Assembly: GCA_028749105.1 (NCBI GenBank)
Contig: JAQUQF010000088.1
Coordinates: 1-7,243, forward strand
Origin: Acidobacteriota bacterium
Lineage (GTDB): Bacteria > Acidobacteriota > Aminicenantia > UBA2199
DNA length: 7,243 bases
Direction of reading: 5' to 3'
In this document: piece after piece, positions 1 through 5,842 of the stretch
Layout: each line of letters begins with the position of its first letter
Position numbering within the stretch: the stretch's first letter is position 1
Notes under the pieces: generated by a model
The model's input: the letters and a program-made list of their open reading frames with translations, nothing else
Told to the model about the DNA's origin: nothing
Database searches by the model: none
Translations under genes and position numbers: made by a program

Positions 1-298
1 CGGAAGCATGGCCCTCCTCCCCGAAAAGGAAAAGGAACTCTACTGGGAGATCACCCTCCTCCTGTCGCTCCTCGAAATCCAGGTGGAATTCGCCCTGGCC
101 AACCACGAGATCTCCTCCCTGGCGGCGTACGCCTACGGGCTGTGCCAGCGCTTCAACCACTACTACCACCTGTTCCCGGTACTGGCCGAAAAGGATCCCG
201 AGGTCCGCTGCCTGCGCCTGGCCCTGGTGCTGATGTTCAAGGACAAGGTCGGACAACTCCTTTCCGTGCTGGGGATCGACATACCCGAAAGAATGTAA
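1..298 (+). CDS. argS: Arginyl-tRNA synthetase, C-terminal fragment (5' truncated by window)
   Basis: This is the last 98 or so codons of a class I arginyl-tRNA synthetase, which charges tRNA-Arg with arginine in the cytoplasm. The frame is open from base 2 (Gly-Ser-Met...) to a TAA at 296-298, so the Met codon at base 8 is internal and not the start. What is visible is the helical DALR-type anticodon-binding domain. Its landmarks are a segment like LAAYAYGLCQRFNHYYH, then an RLALV helix, and the near-invariant family ending LSVLGIDIPERM. The catalytic domain with its HIGH and KMSKS-like motifs lies upstream, outside the window. The stop codon overlaps the AAGGAGG ribosome-binding site of the next gene, so argS may be transcribed together with the ABC cassette, although the two are functionally unrelated. 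The assignment rests on the C-terminal signature alone, which is distinctive. Confidence 0.93.
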   Translation, partial: GSMALLPEKEKELYWEITLLLSLLEIQVEFALANHEISSLAAYAYGLCQRFNHYYHLFPVLAEKDPEVRCLRLALVLMFKDKVGQLLSVLGIDIPERM

Positions 299-303
299 GG
301 AGG
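297..303 (+). promoter_or_regulatory. Shine-Dalgarno site of the GldA-like gene, overlapping the argS stop
   Basis: AAGGAGG overlaps the last two bases of the argS TAA and sits 4 nt before the ATG at 308. It is a perfect anti-16S match at slightly short spacing, and it fixes the start of the ABC ATPase. Confidence 0.8.
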
Positions 304-307
304 CCGG

Positions 308-1219
308 ATGATCCAAGTCGAGCACTTGTCCAAGAAGTTTGCAAACGTGCAGGCCGTCGACGACATTTCCTTCCAGGTCGGGAAGGGGAAGATCTGGGGT
401 TTCCTCGGTCCCAACGGCGCGGGCAAAACCACAACCATGCGCATCCTGACCGGCTACCTGCCGCCCAACGAGGGGCAGGCCCGCATCAACGGCATCGATG
501 TCAACGCCGATCCGCGGGCGATCCAGAGGATCGTGGGTTATCTTCCCGAGGTCGTCCCGGTCTACAGCGAGCTGACCGTCAAGGAATTCCTGCGCTTCGT
601 GGCCGAACTGAACGGCATCGCCAGGAAAAAGATCCCCTTTGCCATCGACCGCGTAGTCGAAAAGACCAACCTGCAGGGAGTCTACGGCCGCCTGATCCGC
701 AACATTTCCCGGGGCTACCGCCAGCGCCTGGGCATCGCCCAAGCCATCATCCACGAACCCGAAGTTCTCATCCTCGACGAGCCGACCATCGGGCTCGATC
801 CGGCGCAGATCATCGAGATCCGCGAAATGATCCGCTCGTTCAAGGAAAGCGCCACCGTCATCCTCTCTTCGCACATCCTGGCCGAGATCACCCAGGTCTG
901 CGACGGCGCGGTGATCATCAAGGAGGGGCGGCTGAAAGCCACCCTGACCCGCGACGAGTGGGGGAAGAACCTGGAGATCGTCACTTCCAGCCCGGCCGGG
1001 GACGACATATGCAGCGGCCTCAAACAAGTCTTCCCCGCCATCAGCGAAGCGTTCGTTGCTGGCCCCGCGCTGAAGCTGGAATTCAAGGAGGCCGTCAATG
1101 ATCTCAACCCGGTCATCCGCTACCTGGTGGAAAGGGAGGTCAAGATCCGCGAGATCAAGGCGGGGCTGGAGGCCCTGTACATGAAGGTTGTCCTGGCCGA
1201 AGAAGGGAGGAGGTCATGA
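308..1219 (+). CDS. GldA-like ABC transporter ATP-binding protein
   Basis: This 303-residue cytoplasmic ATPase should power the transporter encoded by the next genes. All the nucleotide-binding motifs are visible. Walker A is GPNGAGKTT at residues 34-42. The ABC signature is in the ISRGYRQR form at 133-140. Walker B is VLILDEP at 153-159, with the catalytic Glu158. The D-loop region is GLDP at 162-165 and the switch His is 189 (SSHIL). The Q-loop position reads GYLPE, so Glu replaces Gln, and the signature is SRGYR rather than LSGGQ. Both variants are usual in the GldA/ABC-2 exporter family and do not imply loss of function. About 80 residues beyond the ATPase core form the C-terminal extension common in ABC-2 ATPases. 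The stop overlaps the permease start as ATGA. I leave the symbol blank because Gld names come from Bacteroidetes gliding motility, which is not implied here. Confidence 0.93.
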   Translation: MIQVEHLSKKFANVQAVDDISFQVGKGKIWGFLGPNGAGKTTTMRILTGYLPPNEGQARINGIDVNADPRAIQRIVGYLPEVVPVYSELTVKEFLRFVAELNGIARKKIPFAIDRVVEKTNLQGVYGRLIRNISRGYRQRLGIAQAIIHEPEVLILDEPTIGLDPAQIIEIREMIRSFKESATVILSSHILAEITQVCDGAVIIKEGRLKATLTRDEWGKNLEIVTSSPAGDDICSGLKQVFPAISEAFVAGPALKLEFKEAVNDLNPVIRYLVEREVKIREIKAGLEALYMKVVLAEEGRRS

Positions 1220-1983
1220 GAAGCGTTTGGACCATCGCCAAGAAGGAGCTGAAGATCTTCCTCTATTCCCCCATCGCCTATATCCTGACGGCGTTTTTCC
1301 TCCTGGTCGGCGGCTTTTTCTTTACCAATATCCTGGCCTGGGCCAACGAGCAGACCATGAGGCTGATGCAGTCGGGCTATCCCATCGACCGTCTCAACAT
1401 CAACCAGATGCTGTTCGAGCCCTTCTTCAACAACATGGCCGTCATCCTGATTTTCCTGCTGCCGCTGCTGACCATGCGCCTCTTCGCCGACGAAAAGAAG
1501 ATGCGCACCGAGGAAATGCTGCTGACCGCACCGGTGCCTCTTGCTTCCATCATCATCGGCAAGTACCTGGCGGCACTGGCCGTCTACGCCGGCATCCTGC
1601 TGCTGACCGCCACTTTTGCGGTCTCCACCTTCCTCTACGGCAACCCGGAGCCGGCGCCCCTGCTCACCTCCTACCTCGGGCTGTTCCTGATGGGGGCGGT
1701 CTTTATCGCCATCGGGACCTTCGCTTCGGCGCTGACCGAGAACCAGGTCATTGCCGCGGCCATATCCTTCTCCACCATCCTCCTGATCTGGGTGCTCTCC
1801 TGGGTCGGCGCCAGCGGTCCCGGAGCCTGGCAGGGGGTCCTGACCTACCTGTCGTTCTTCTCCCATTTCCGGAACATGATCGGCGGCGTCATCGACACCC
1901 AGGACATCGTCTACTTCCTGTCGCTCATCTTCCTCCCCCTCTACCTGACCCGCGCGGTGTTTGAATTCAGGAAGTGGAGGTGA
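1216..1983 (+). CDS. GldF-like ABC-2 family permease
   Basis: This 255-residue integral membrane protein is the transmembrane subunit paired with the upstream ATPase. It opens with a short cytoplasmic amphipathic segment (VWTIAKKELKIFLYSPIAY), typical of ABC-2 permeases. About six hydrophobic segments follow, near residues 20-40, 71-88, 112-138, 150-172, 177-198 and 230-247. After the second comes the family-typical loop with LLTMRLFADEKKMRTEEMLL (85-104), which in ABC-2 permeases faces the cytoplasm and contacts the ATPase. Length and layout match GldF-type subunits of about 240 residues. The start ATG lies inside the ATPase stop (ATGA). A GGGAGG at 1205-1210 gives a 5-nt spacing, so translational coupling is expected. 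The substrate is unknown. Confidence 0.9.
   Translation: MRSVWTIAKKELKIFLYSPIAYILTAFFLLVGGFFFTNILAWANEQTMRLMQSGYPIDRLNINQMLFEPFFNNMAVILIFLLPLLTMRLFADEKKMRTEEMLLTAPVPLASIIIGKYLAALAVYAGILLLTATFAVSTFLYGNPEPAPLLTSYLGLFLMGAVFIAIGTFASALTENQVIAAAISFSTILLIWVLSWVGASGPGAWQGVLTYLSFFSHFRNMIGGVIDTQDIVYFLSLIFLPLYLTRAVFEFRKWR
1976..1983 (+). promoter_or_regulatory. Shine-Dalgarno site that favours the ATG at 1986 for the GldG-like gene
   Basis: GGAGGTGA precedes the ATG at 1986, with 5 nt between GGAGG and the start. An in-frame GTG at 1974 would add Met-Glu-Val-Thr but lacks a comparable upstream site and would overlap the permease, so the ATG is preferred. Confidence 0.7.
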
Positions 1984-1985
1984 CC

Positions 1986-3527
1986 ATGAAAAGGTTTCTG
2001 CGCTATGGCAGTTATCTGTCCCTGCTGCTGATCCTGGCGGGGACGGCCCTGTGGCTCAGCTACGGGCTGGCATCCTTCAGGGGCAAGGCCGGGCTGGCGC
2101 TCCTCGTCACGGGCGGCGCCGGGCAGGCGGCCTACTTCGTTGCCAACTTTTCCAAGTTGCGGACAAGGAATTCCCGCCTGAATTTCCTGTTCGCCTCGAA
2201 CCTGGCGGTGGTGGTCCTGCTGGTTGTGGCCATCGTCGCCGCCGTCAATTATCTCGGGGTCAAGGTCCACCAGCGTTTCGACTTCACCGCCGGCAAGGTG
2301 CACTCCCTTTCCGAGCAATCGGTTCAGGTGGCCCGCGGACTGAAAAAGGACCTCGCGATCAAGGCTTTCTTCAGCAAGGAAAACAGCAATCTCAGCCGTT
2401 TCCAGTCCCTGCTCGAGATCTACCGCTTCCACAGCCAGAAGATCCAGGCGACGATCATCGACCCCTTCATGAAGCCCGAGCTGGCCAAACAGTACGAGAT
2501 CAAGGCCGACGGCACGCTGGTATATGAATATAACGGCAAGAGCACGCGCAGCGAGGAGGTCTCGGAAGAAGCCATTACCAACGCCATCATCAATGTGTCG
2601 CGCCAGAAGGAACAAACGGTTTATTTCGTCAAGGGGCACGGCGAACCCGACAGCGGGGACAGCGGCGAGAATGGCTTCGCCATCGCCAAGACCGGCCTGG
2701 AAAAGCTCTCTTATAAAACAAGGGACTTGTTCCTCTTCCATGAAACGGCCGTCCCCAAGGATGCGGCCCTCTTGGTCGTTGCCGGTCCGCAGAAACCGCT
2801 CCTGGAAAAAGAACTATTCCTGCTGGAAAACTACCTATTCCATGAAGAGGGGCGGCTGCTGCTCCTGCTCGACCCGGGCCAGGGCTCCGAGCTGAAGCCC
2901 CTGCTGAAGAAATACGGCCTGGCGTTGGAGGACAACGTCGTCGTTGACGCCGACCCCCTCTCGCAGTTCATGGGAGGAAATTACTTCATGCCCGTGGTAT
3001 CCAATTATCCCGAACACGCCATCACCAAAGGCTTCGGCTACGCCACCATGTTCCCCCTGTCCCGCGGCCTGGCCCGCGTTACACCGGCTCCCGCCAATGC
3101 CACCGTGACGTTCCTCGCCGCCACCAGCCCAAATTCCTGGGGCGAGACCCATTACGAGGTCGAGGTCAAGACCGAAAAGATCACCCAGGACCCCGAGGAC
3201 AAAGGCGGCCCGATCGACATCGCCGCCGCCTGCGAAGCCTCGCTTGGGGGGGATAAAAAATCCCGATTGGTGGTCGTCGGCGACTCCGATTTTGCTCTGA
3301 ACAAGTATGTTGTTTTCCAGGCCAACGGCAATTTCTTCAACAACGCCGTTTCCTGGCTGGCCGAAGAGAAGGATCTGGTTGCCATCGCTCCCAAGGTGGC
3401 CGCCCCGCGGACCGTCAGCCTGACCCGGAGCGCCGGCCGCCTGGTCTTCTTCTATACCCTGGTCATTCTGCCGCTGCTGGTGTTCGCCGCCGGCATCGGC
3501 ATCTGGCTTTTGCGGAGGAAACTGTGA
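1986..3527 (+). CDS. GldG-like membrane-anchored ABC transport system auxiliary protein
   Basis: This 513-residue protein belongs to the GldG-type 'ABC-type uncharacterized transport system' family. Hydrophobic segments near residues 11-27, 34-52 and 67-90 anchor the N-terminus. A large extracytoplasmic domain follows, and a final membrane helix at 487-509 ends in the basic tail LLRRKL. Family landmarks are FDFTAGKVHSLSEQSV (98-113) just after the third helix, VYFVKGHGE (212-220), the hydrophobic strand LLLLLDPG (291-298) and VVVGDSDFALN (429-439). In the Bacteroidetes system GldG works with GldA and GldF, and the gene order here is the same. Its biochemical role is not established; a link between the permease and an extracytoplasmic partner or substrate is inferred. 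The start is only 2 nt after the permease stop. Its stop overlaps the next start as GTGA. Confidence 0.88.
   Translation: MKRFLRYGSYLSLLLILAGTALWLSYGLASFRGKAGLALLVTGGAGQAAYFVANFSKLRTRNSRLNFLFASNLAVVVLLVVAIVAAVNYLGVKVHQRFDFTAGKVHSLSEQSVQVARGLKKDLAIKAFFSKENSNLSRFQSLLEIYRFHSQKIQATIIDPFMKPELAKQYEIKADGTLVYEYNGKSTRSEEVSEEAITNAIINVSRQKEQTVYFVKGHGEPDSGDSGENGFAIAKTGLEKLSYKTRDLFLFHETAVPKDAALLVVAGPQKPLLEKELFLLENYLFHEEGRLLLLLDPGQGSELKPLLKKYGLALEDNVVVDADPLSQFMGGNYFMPVVSNYPEHAITKGFGYATMFPLSRGLARVTPAPANATVTFLAATSPNSWGETHYEVEVKTEKITQDPEDKGGPIDIAAACEASLGGDKKSRLVVVGDSDFALNKYVVFQANGNFFNNAVSWLAEEKDLVAIAPKVAAPRTVSLTRSAGRLVFFYTLVILPLLVFAAGIGIWLLRRKL
3514..3518 (+). promoter_or_regulatory. Shine-Dalgarno site for the GTG start of the DUF4340 gene
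   Basis: GGAGG lies 5 nt upstream of the GTG at 3524, inside the end of the GldG-like gene. It supports the unusual start codon, which overlaps the preceding TGA as GTGA. Confidence 0.75.
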
Positions 3528-4861
3528 GCTGGAAAAAGATCGCCGTTCTGCTGCTGTTCCTGGCCATCCTGGCCGCGGCCATCATGTATGTCAACCAAAA
3601 AGAAAAGGACCGGCAGGCGGTCGAAGGAACGCTGCTCGCCATGCCCTCCGCCTCAGTGGAGAAGGTCGAATTGCGCAACAGCAACGGCCGTTTCGTCTTT
3701 TCGCGCCGGGATACGACATGGTTCCTGGATGCGCCCCTGACGGCCAAGGCCGAGAAGGTGGCGCTGGAAAGCATCCTGGACAACTACTGCCAATTGAAAT
3801 ATGACCGCCTGGTGGCGGAGAACGCCGTGGAGTTGAAGGATTTCGGATTGGACAGGCCGGAGATCGAACTGAAGCTGTTCGCCAAGGACGGGCCGGCAAC
3901 GACGATCCTGTTGGGGACGAATAACCCGCTGGACGGCTCCTCCTACGCCAGGCTGGCCGGCGGCAAAAAGGTGGTCACCATCGCCTCCTACAAACGCGGC
4001 GATCTGGAAAAAGACTTGTTCGCCTTCCGCGACAAAAAATTCTTCGGGATCGATGCCATGGCCATAGGCGCCCTGGAATTCCGGCATGAAAACAGTTCCT
4101 TCTCCTTCAGGAAGGAAGAAGGGCGCTGGTTCCTGGAAAAACCCGTACACTCCCTGGCCCAGGAATCCAAGGTCAGCGACATCCTCGCCTCCGCCTCGAA
4201 CCTGGAGGCCCTTTCGTTCGCCCCGGCCCCCGGAAGCGGCGCGTACGGCGAATTCGGACTGGACAAGCCCATACTCATCGCCGAATTCCGCTCCCCTTCG
4301 GATGCGCGCAAGATCGCGGTCGGCCGGAAAGGCGAGCAGTATTATGCCCTGGCCGAGGGCGCGGCGGAGATTTGCGGGATCGCCAAGGATTTTCTGGACA
4401 AGTTCAGCATCGACGCCGCCGCCTTCCGCGAAAAAAAAGTGGCCTTGTTCTTCGCCTTTGACGTAAGGGAGATCGCGTTCCGCCGGGGGGCGTTCGACTT
4501 CACGGCCCACAAAGACGCCGCCGGGACCTGGGGGTTTGCCGCCCCGGTTTCCGGGAAAAACCCCGACCAGGAAAAGATCGAGCGCCTGCTGACCTCCCTG
4601 GCCGACCTGGAAGCCGAGGGGTTCATCGACGGGGCAAAGGCGTTGCCTCCCTTCCCGACCCGCATCGCATTGAAGACAGAAGACCCCGCCGACCCTGGAA
4701 AACAGGGCTCGATCGTGAACGAATTCGCCGCCGCCGATGGAGAAACGGTTATAGTCCGCAACCCGTCGCTCCCGTATCTATTCAAGGCCAACAAGGAGAT
4801 ATTGGCTACACTGCCCGCGAACTTGGGCGATCTCTGTGAAGATGAGGCGAAAGCGAAATAA
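3524..4861 (+). CDS. DUF4340 family membrane-anchored protein
   Basis: This 445-residue protein has an N-terminal anchor (residues 5-23, preceded by KK) and an extracytoplasmic remainder. It is recognisable as DUF4340, a family often encoded directly after GldG-like genes, as it is here. The soluble part appears to be three modules of about 130 residues, near 44-170, 178-305 and 310-435. Each begins with a strand pair ending in an aromatic-x-x-x-Pro motif: TTWFLDAP at 64-71, RWFLEKP at 201-207, TWGFAAP at 335-341. A helix with an (I/L)L-x-x-(L/A) pattern follows. The first two modules then share GLD(R/K)P (108-112 and 245-249). The gene starts with GTG and overlaps the GldG-like stop by 4 nt, so translational coupling is likely. 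It ends the ABC cassette: a 104-nt gap follows. No enzymatic motif is visible and its function is unknown; an extracytoplasmic subunit of the ABC complex is the likeliest reading. Confidence 0.85.
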   Translation: MSWKKIAVLLLFLAILAAAIMYVNQKEKDRQAVEGTLLAMPSASVEKVELRNSNGRFVFSRRDTTWFLDAPLTAKAEKVALESILDNYCQLKYDRLVAENAVELKDFGLDRPEIELKLFAKDGPATTILLGTNNPLDGSSYARLAGGKKVVTIASYKRGDLEKDLFAFRDKKFFGIDAMAIGALEFRHENSSFSFRKEEGRWFLEKPVHSLAQESKVSDILASASNLEALSFAPAPGSGAYGEFGLDKPILIAEFRSPSDARKIAVGRKGEQYYALAEGAAEICGIAKDFLDKFSIDAAAFREKKVALFFAFDVREIAFRRGAFDFTAHKDAAGTWGFAAPVSGKNPDQEKIERLLTSLADLEAEGFIDGAKALPPFPTRIALKTEDPADPGKQGSIVNEFAAADGETVIVRNPSLPYLFKANKEILATLPANLGDLCEDEAKAK

Positions 4862-4925
4862 TCGGGAACGGCTGCGGCCGCAGGCGATCTCAATTCCGGC
4901 AAAGATCGGAATAGTTGTCCGAAAT
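4862..4925 (+). other. Intergenic spacer with a perfect palindrome and an inverted repeat
   Basis: Two symmetric elements lie between the ABC cassette and the sigma operon. CTGCGGCCGCAG at 4872-4883 is a perfect 12-bp palindrome. ATTCCG at 4893-4898 and CGGAAT at 4907-4912 form a perfect 6-bp inverted repeat around an 8-nt loop. Neither is followed directly by a T-run, so a classical Rho-independent terminator is not supported. They could be an operator, a weak hairpin, or chance in GC-rich DNA. Confidence 0.4.
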
Positions 4926-4956
4926 TGCAACTTTTTCAATGACATGGGCATCTTAA
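4926..4956 (+). promoter_or_regulatory. Candidate ECF-type promoter of the sigma-factor operon
   Basis: TGCAACTTTTT at 4926-4936 resembles the AAC-containing -35 element of ECF sigma promoters. GCATCTTAA at 4948-4956 resembles the CGTC/CATCT-type -10 element. There are 17 nt between the AAC core and CATCT, within the spacing usual for ECF promoters. Position and form suggest that the sigma factor transcribes its own operon. Transcription would begin near 4961-4962, leaving only a few leader bases before the ATG at 4966. The pattern match was made by eye. Confidence 0.55.
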
Positions 4957-4965
4957 GAAATAGCC

Positions 4966-5499
4966 ATGAATGATCTGATAGCCAAGCTCAAGAAAGGTGA
5001 CGAAGCTGCATTCAAGGAAGTGATGGCCGTGTACAAAAAACCGATATTCAATTACCTGAGCCTGCTGCTGGGCGACCGCCAGCTGGCCGAAGAACTGACC
5101 CAGGACACCTTCGTCAAGGTCTATTTCAAGGCTCACACCCTGAAGACAGACAACGCGCAGGCAGCAAAGGCGTGGATCTATTGCATCGCCACCAACCTGG
5201 CCCGCAGCGAATTCCGTAAAAAGCGGATCCGGCAGCTGTTCTCCCTCTCCGATTTGAACGAGCGGCAGGCATCCTACACCCCCGACATCGAGAAAAAGCT
5301 GCTGGCCGAGCAGCTGCTCTCCCTTGTACCCGAAAAATGGCGCGTGCCGCTGATCATGAAGGAGATGGACAATTTCTCCTTCGAGGAGATCGCCCTCATG
5401 CTGAACAAGCCCATCGGAACGGTCAAGTCCATGGTTTTCCGGGGCAAGGACCATCTGAAAAAACAATGCCTTGACCCGAAAGGAGCATCCCATGTCTGA
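4966..5499 (+). CDS. RNA polymerase ECF-subfamily sigma factor (sigma-70 family, RpoE-like)
   Basis: This 177-residue protein has only the two domains of an ECF sigma factor. Sigma-2 spans about residues 10-80. It includes AFKEVMAVYKKPIFNYL and the conserved core-binding stretch AEELTQDTFVKVY, followed by AWIYCIATNLAR in the -10 recognition region. Sigma-4 spans about 115-168. Its helix-turn-helix reads FSFEEIALMLNKPIGTVKSM, followed by the basic FRGKDHLKK. Regions 1 and 3 are absent and the length is typical of the group. It should direct RNA polymerase to a small regulon, probably including its own promoter at 4926-4956. No strong Shine-Dalgarno precedes the ATG (only AAGAAA), unlike the other genes here. 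The stop lies within the next gene, which starts 8 nt earlier, as is common for sigma/anti-sigma pairs. The specific ECF group and its stimulus cannot be told from the sequence. Confidence 0.93.
   Translation: MNDLIAKLKKGDEAAFKEVMAVYKKPIFNYLSLLLGDRQLAEELTQDTFVKVYFKAHTLKTDNAQAAKAWIYCIATNLARSEFRKKRIRQLFSLSDLNERQASYTPDIEKKLLAEQLLSLVPEKWRVPLIMKEMDNFSFEEIALMLNKPIGTVKSMVFRGKDHLKKQCLDPKGASHV
5479..5485 (+). promoter_or_regulatory. Shine-Dalgarno site that fixes the start of the membrane protein at 5492
   Basis: AAAGGAG lies 6 nt before the ATG at 5492. A TTG at 5471 in the same frame would give a start 21 nt earlier, but it would place this site inside the gene and has no good site of its own. Confidence 0.75.
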
Positions 5500-5833
5500 C
5501 TGGCAGGAAATTTTTGAGCTCCGCGACGACGCAAGCGGCCCGGGCGACGACTTCGAGACCCGGGTCTTTGCCAAGATCCGCAGAAAGAAGCGGCAGAGGA
5601 AGATCGGCATCGGGATCACGGCGGCGGCCGCCGCCGCCCTGTTGCTGGTCGTGTTCCAGCCGTTCCGCCCCCTTTCCCGTCCGCTGCCGCTGGCCGAAAG
5701 CGTCAAGGAAGAGGTGCCGGTTAGCGAAGACCTTTACTTTTCGGCATCCGACAGCCGCACCCGCTATTCGCTCGAAGCGGTCGCTTACGGAAAACGGGCG
5801 GCGCAACGGCAAGCGCTCCCCAACCAAATATAG
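5492..5833 (+). CDS. Small single-pass membrane protein, putative anti-sigma factor
   Basis: This 113-residue protein overlaps the sigma-factor gene by 8 nt, the usual place for a cognate anti-sigma factor. An acidic N-terminal segment (residues 1-25, starting MSDWQEIFELRDD) leads into a strongly basic RKKRQRK at 31-37. An Ala-rich membrane helix follows at about 38-55, then an extracytoplasmic tail of about 58 residues. Positive charges before the helix predict a cytoplasmic N-terminus, the topology of RseA-type anti-sigma factors. The cytoplasmic part is only about 37 residues, shorter than a usual anti-sigma domain. There is no zinc-binding HxxxCxxC motif and no cysteine at all. I cannot match it to a named family, so the role rests on position, size and topology. 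Translational coupling to the sigma factor is likely. The alternative is an unrelated membrane accessory protein. Confidence 0.7.
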   Translation: MSDWQEIFELRDDASGPGDDFETRVFAKIRRKKRQRKIGIGITAAAAAALLLVVFQPFRPLSRPLPLAESVKEEVPVSEDLYFSASDSRTRYSLEAVAYGKRAAQRQALPNQI

Positions 5834-5836
5834 GAG
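5832..5836 (+). promoter_or_regulatory. Shine-Dalgarno site of the HtrA-like gene
   Basis: AGGAG overlaps the TAG stop of the small membrane protein and lies 6 nt before the ATG at 5843. It supports translation of the HtrA-like protein from the same mRNA. Confidence 0.7.
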
Positions 5837-5842
5837 TTGACC

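Noticed and set aside
378..745. Glu at the Q-loop and SRGYR signature as signs of a degenerate ATPase.
   Set aside because: These variants are common in GldA/ABC-2 type ATPases. Walker A, Walker B with its Glu, and the switch His are all intact.
142..1101. Long + strand open frame overlapping argS and the ABC ATPase.
   Set aside because: Its translation is low-complexity, rich in Arg, Pro, His and Gly, typical of an off-frame reading in GC-rich DNA. The other frame encodes a textbook ABC ATPase.
1120..1866. Long antisense open frame over the permease gene.
   Set aside because: The product is rich in Gly, Gln, Asp and Glu with no recognisable motif, as expected opposite a hydrophobic gene with strong codon bias.
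1974..1985. GTG at 1974 as the start of the GldG-like gene.
   Set aside because: The GGAGGTGA site lies within that extension and is well placed for the ATG at 1986. The four extra residues add nothing recognisable.
1941..2741. Antisense open frame opposite the GldG-like gene, 266 codons.
   Set aside because: It has no domain motif and no convincing ribosome-binding context, and it lies wholly within a well-supported gene.
3653..4510. Antisense open frame opposite the DUF4340 gene, 285 codons.
   Set aside because: It is a mirror reading of a supported gene with no motif of its own.
4893..4936. Inverted repeat plus the TTTTT run at 4932-4936 as a Rho-independent terminator of the ABC cassette.
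   Set aside because: The T-run begins 19 nt after the stem ends, the stem is only 6 bp, and the T-run fits better as part of the proposed -35 element.
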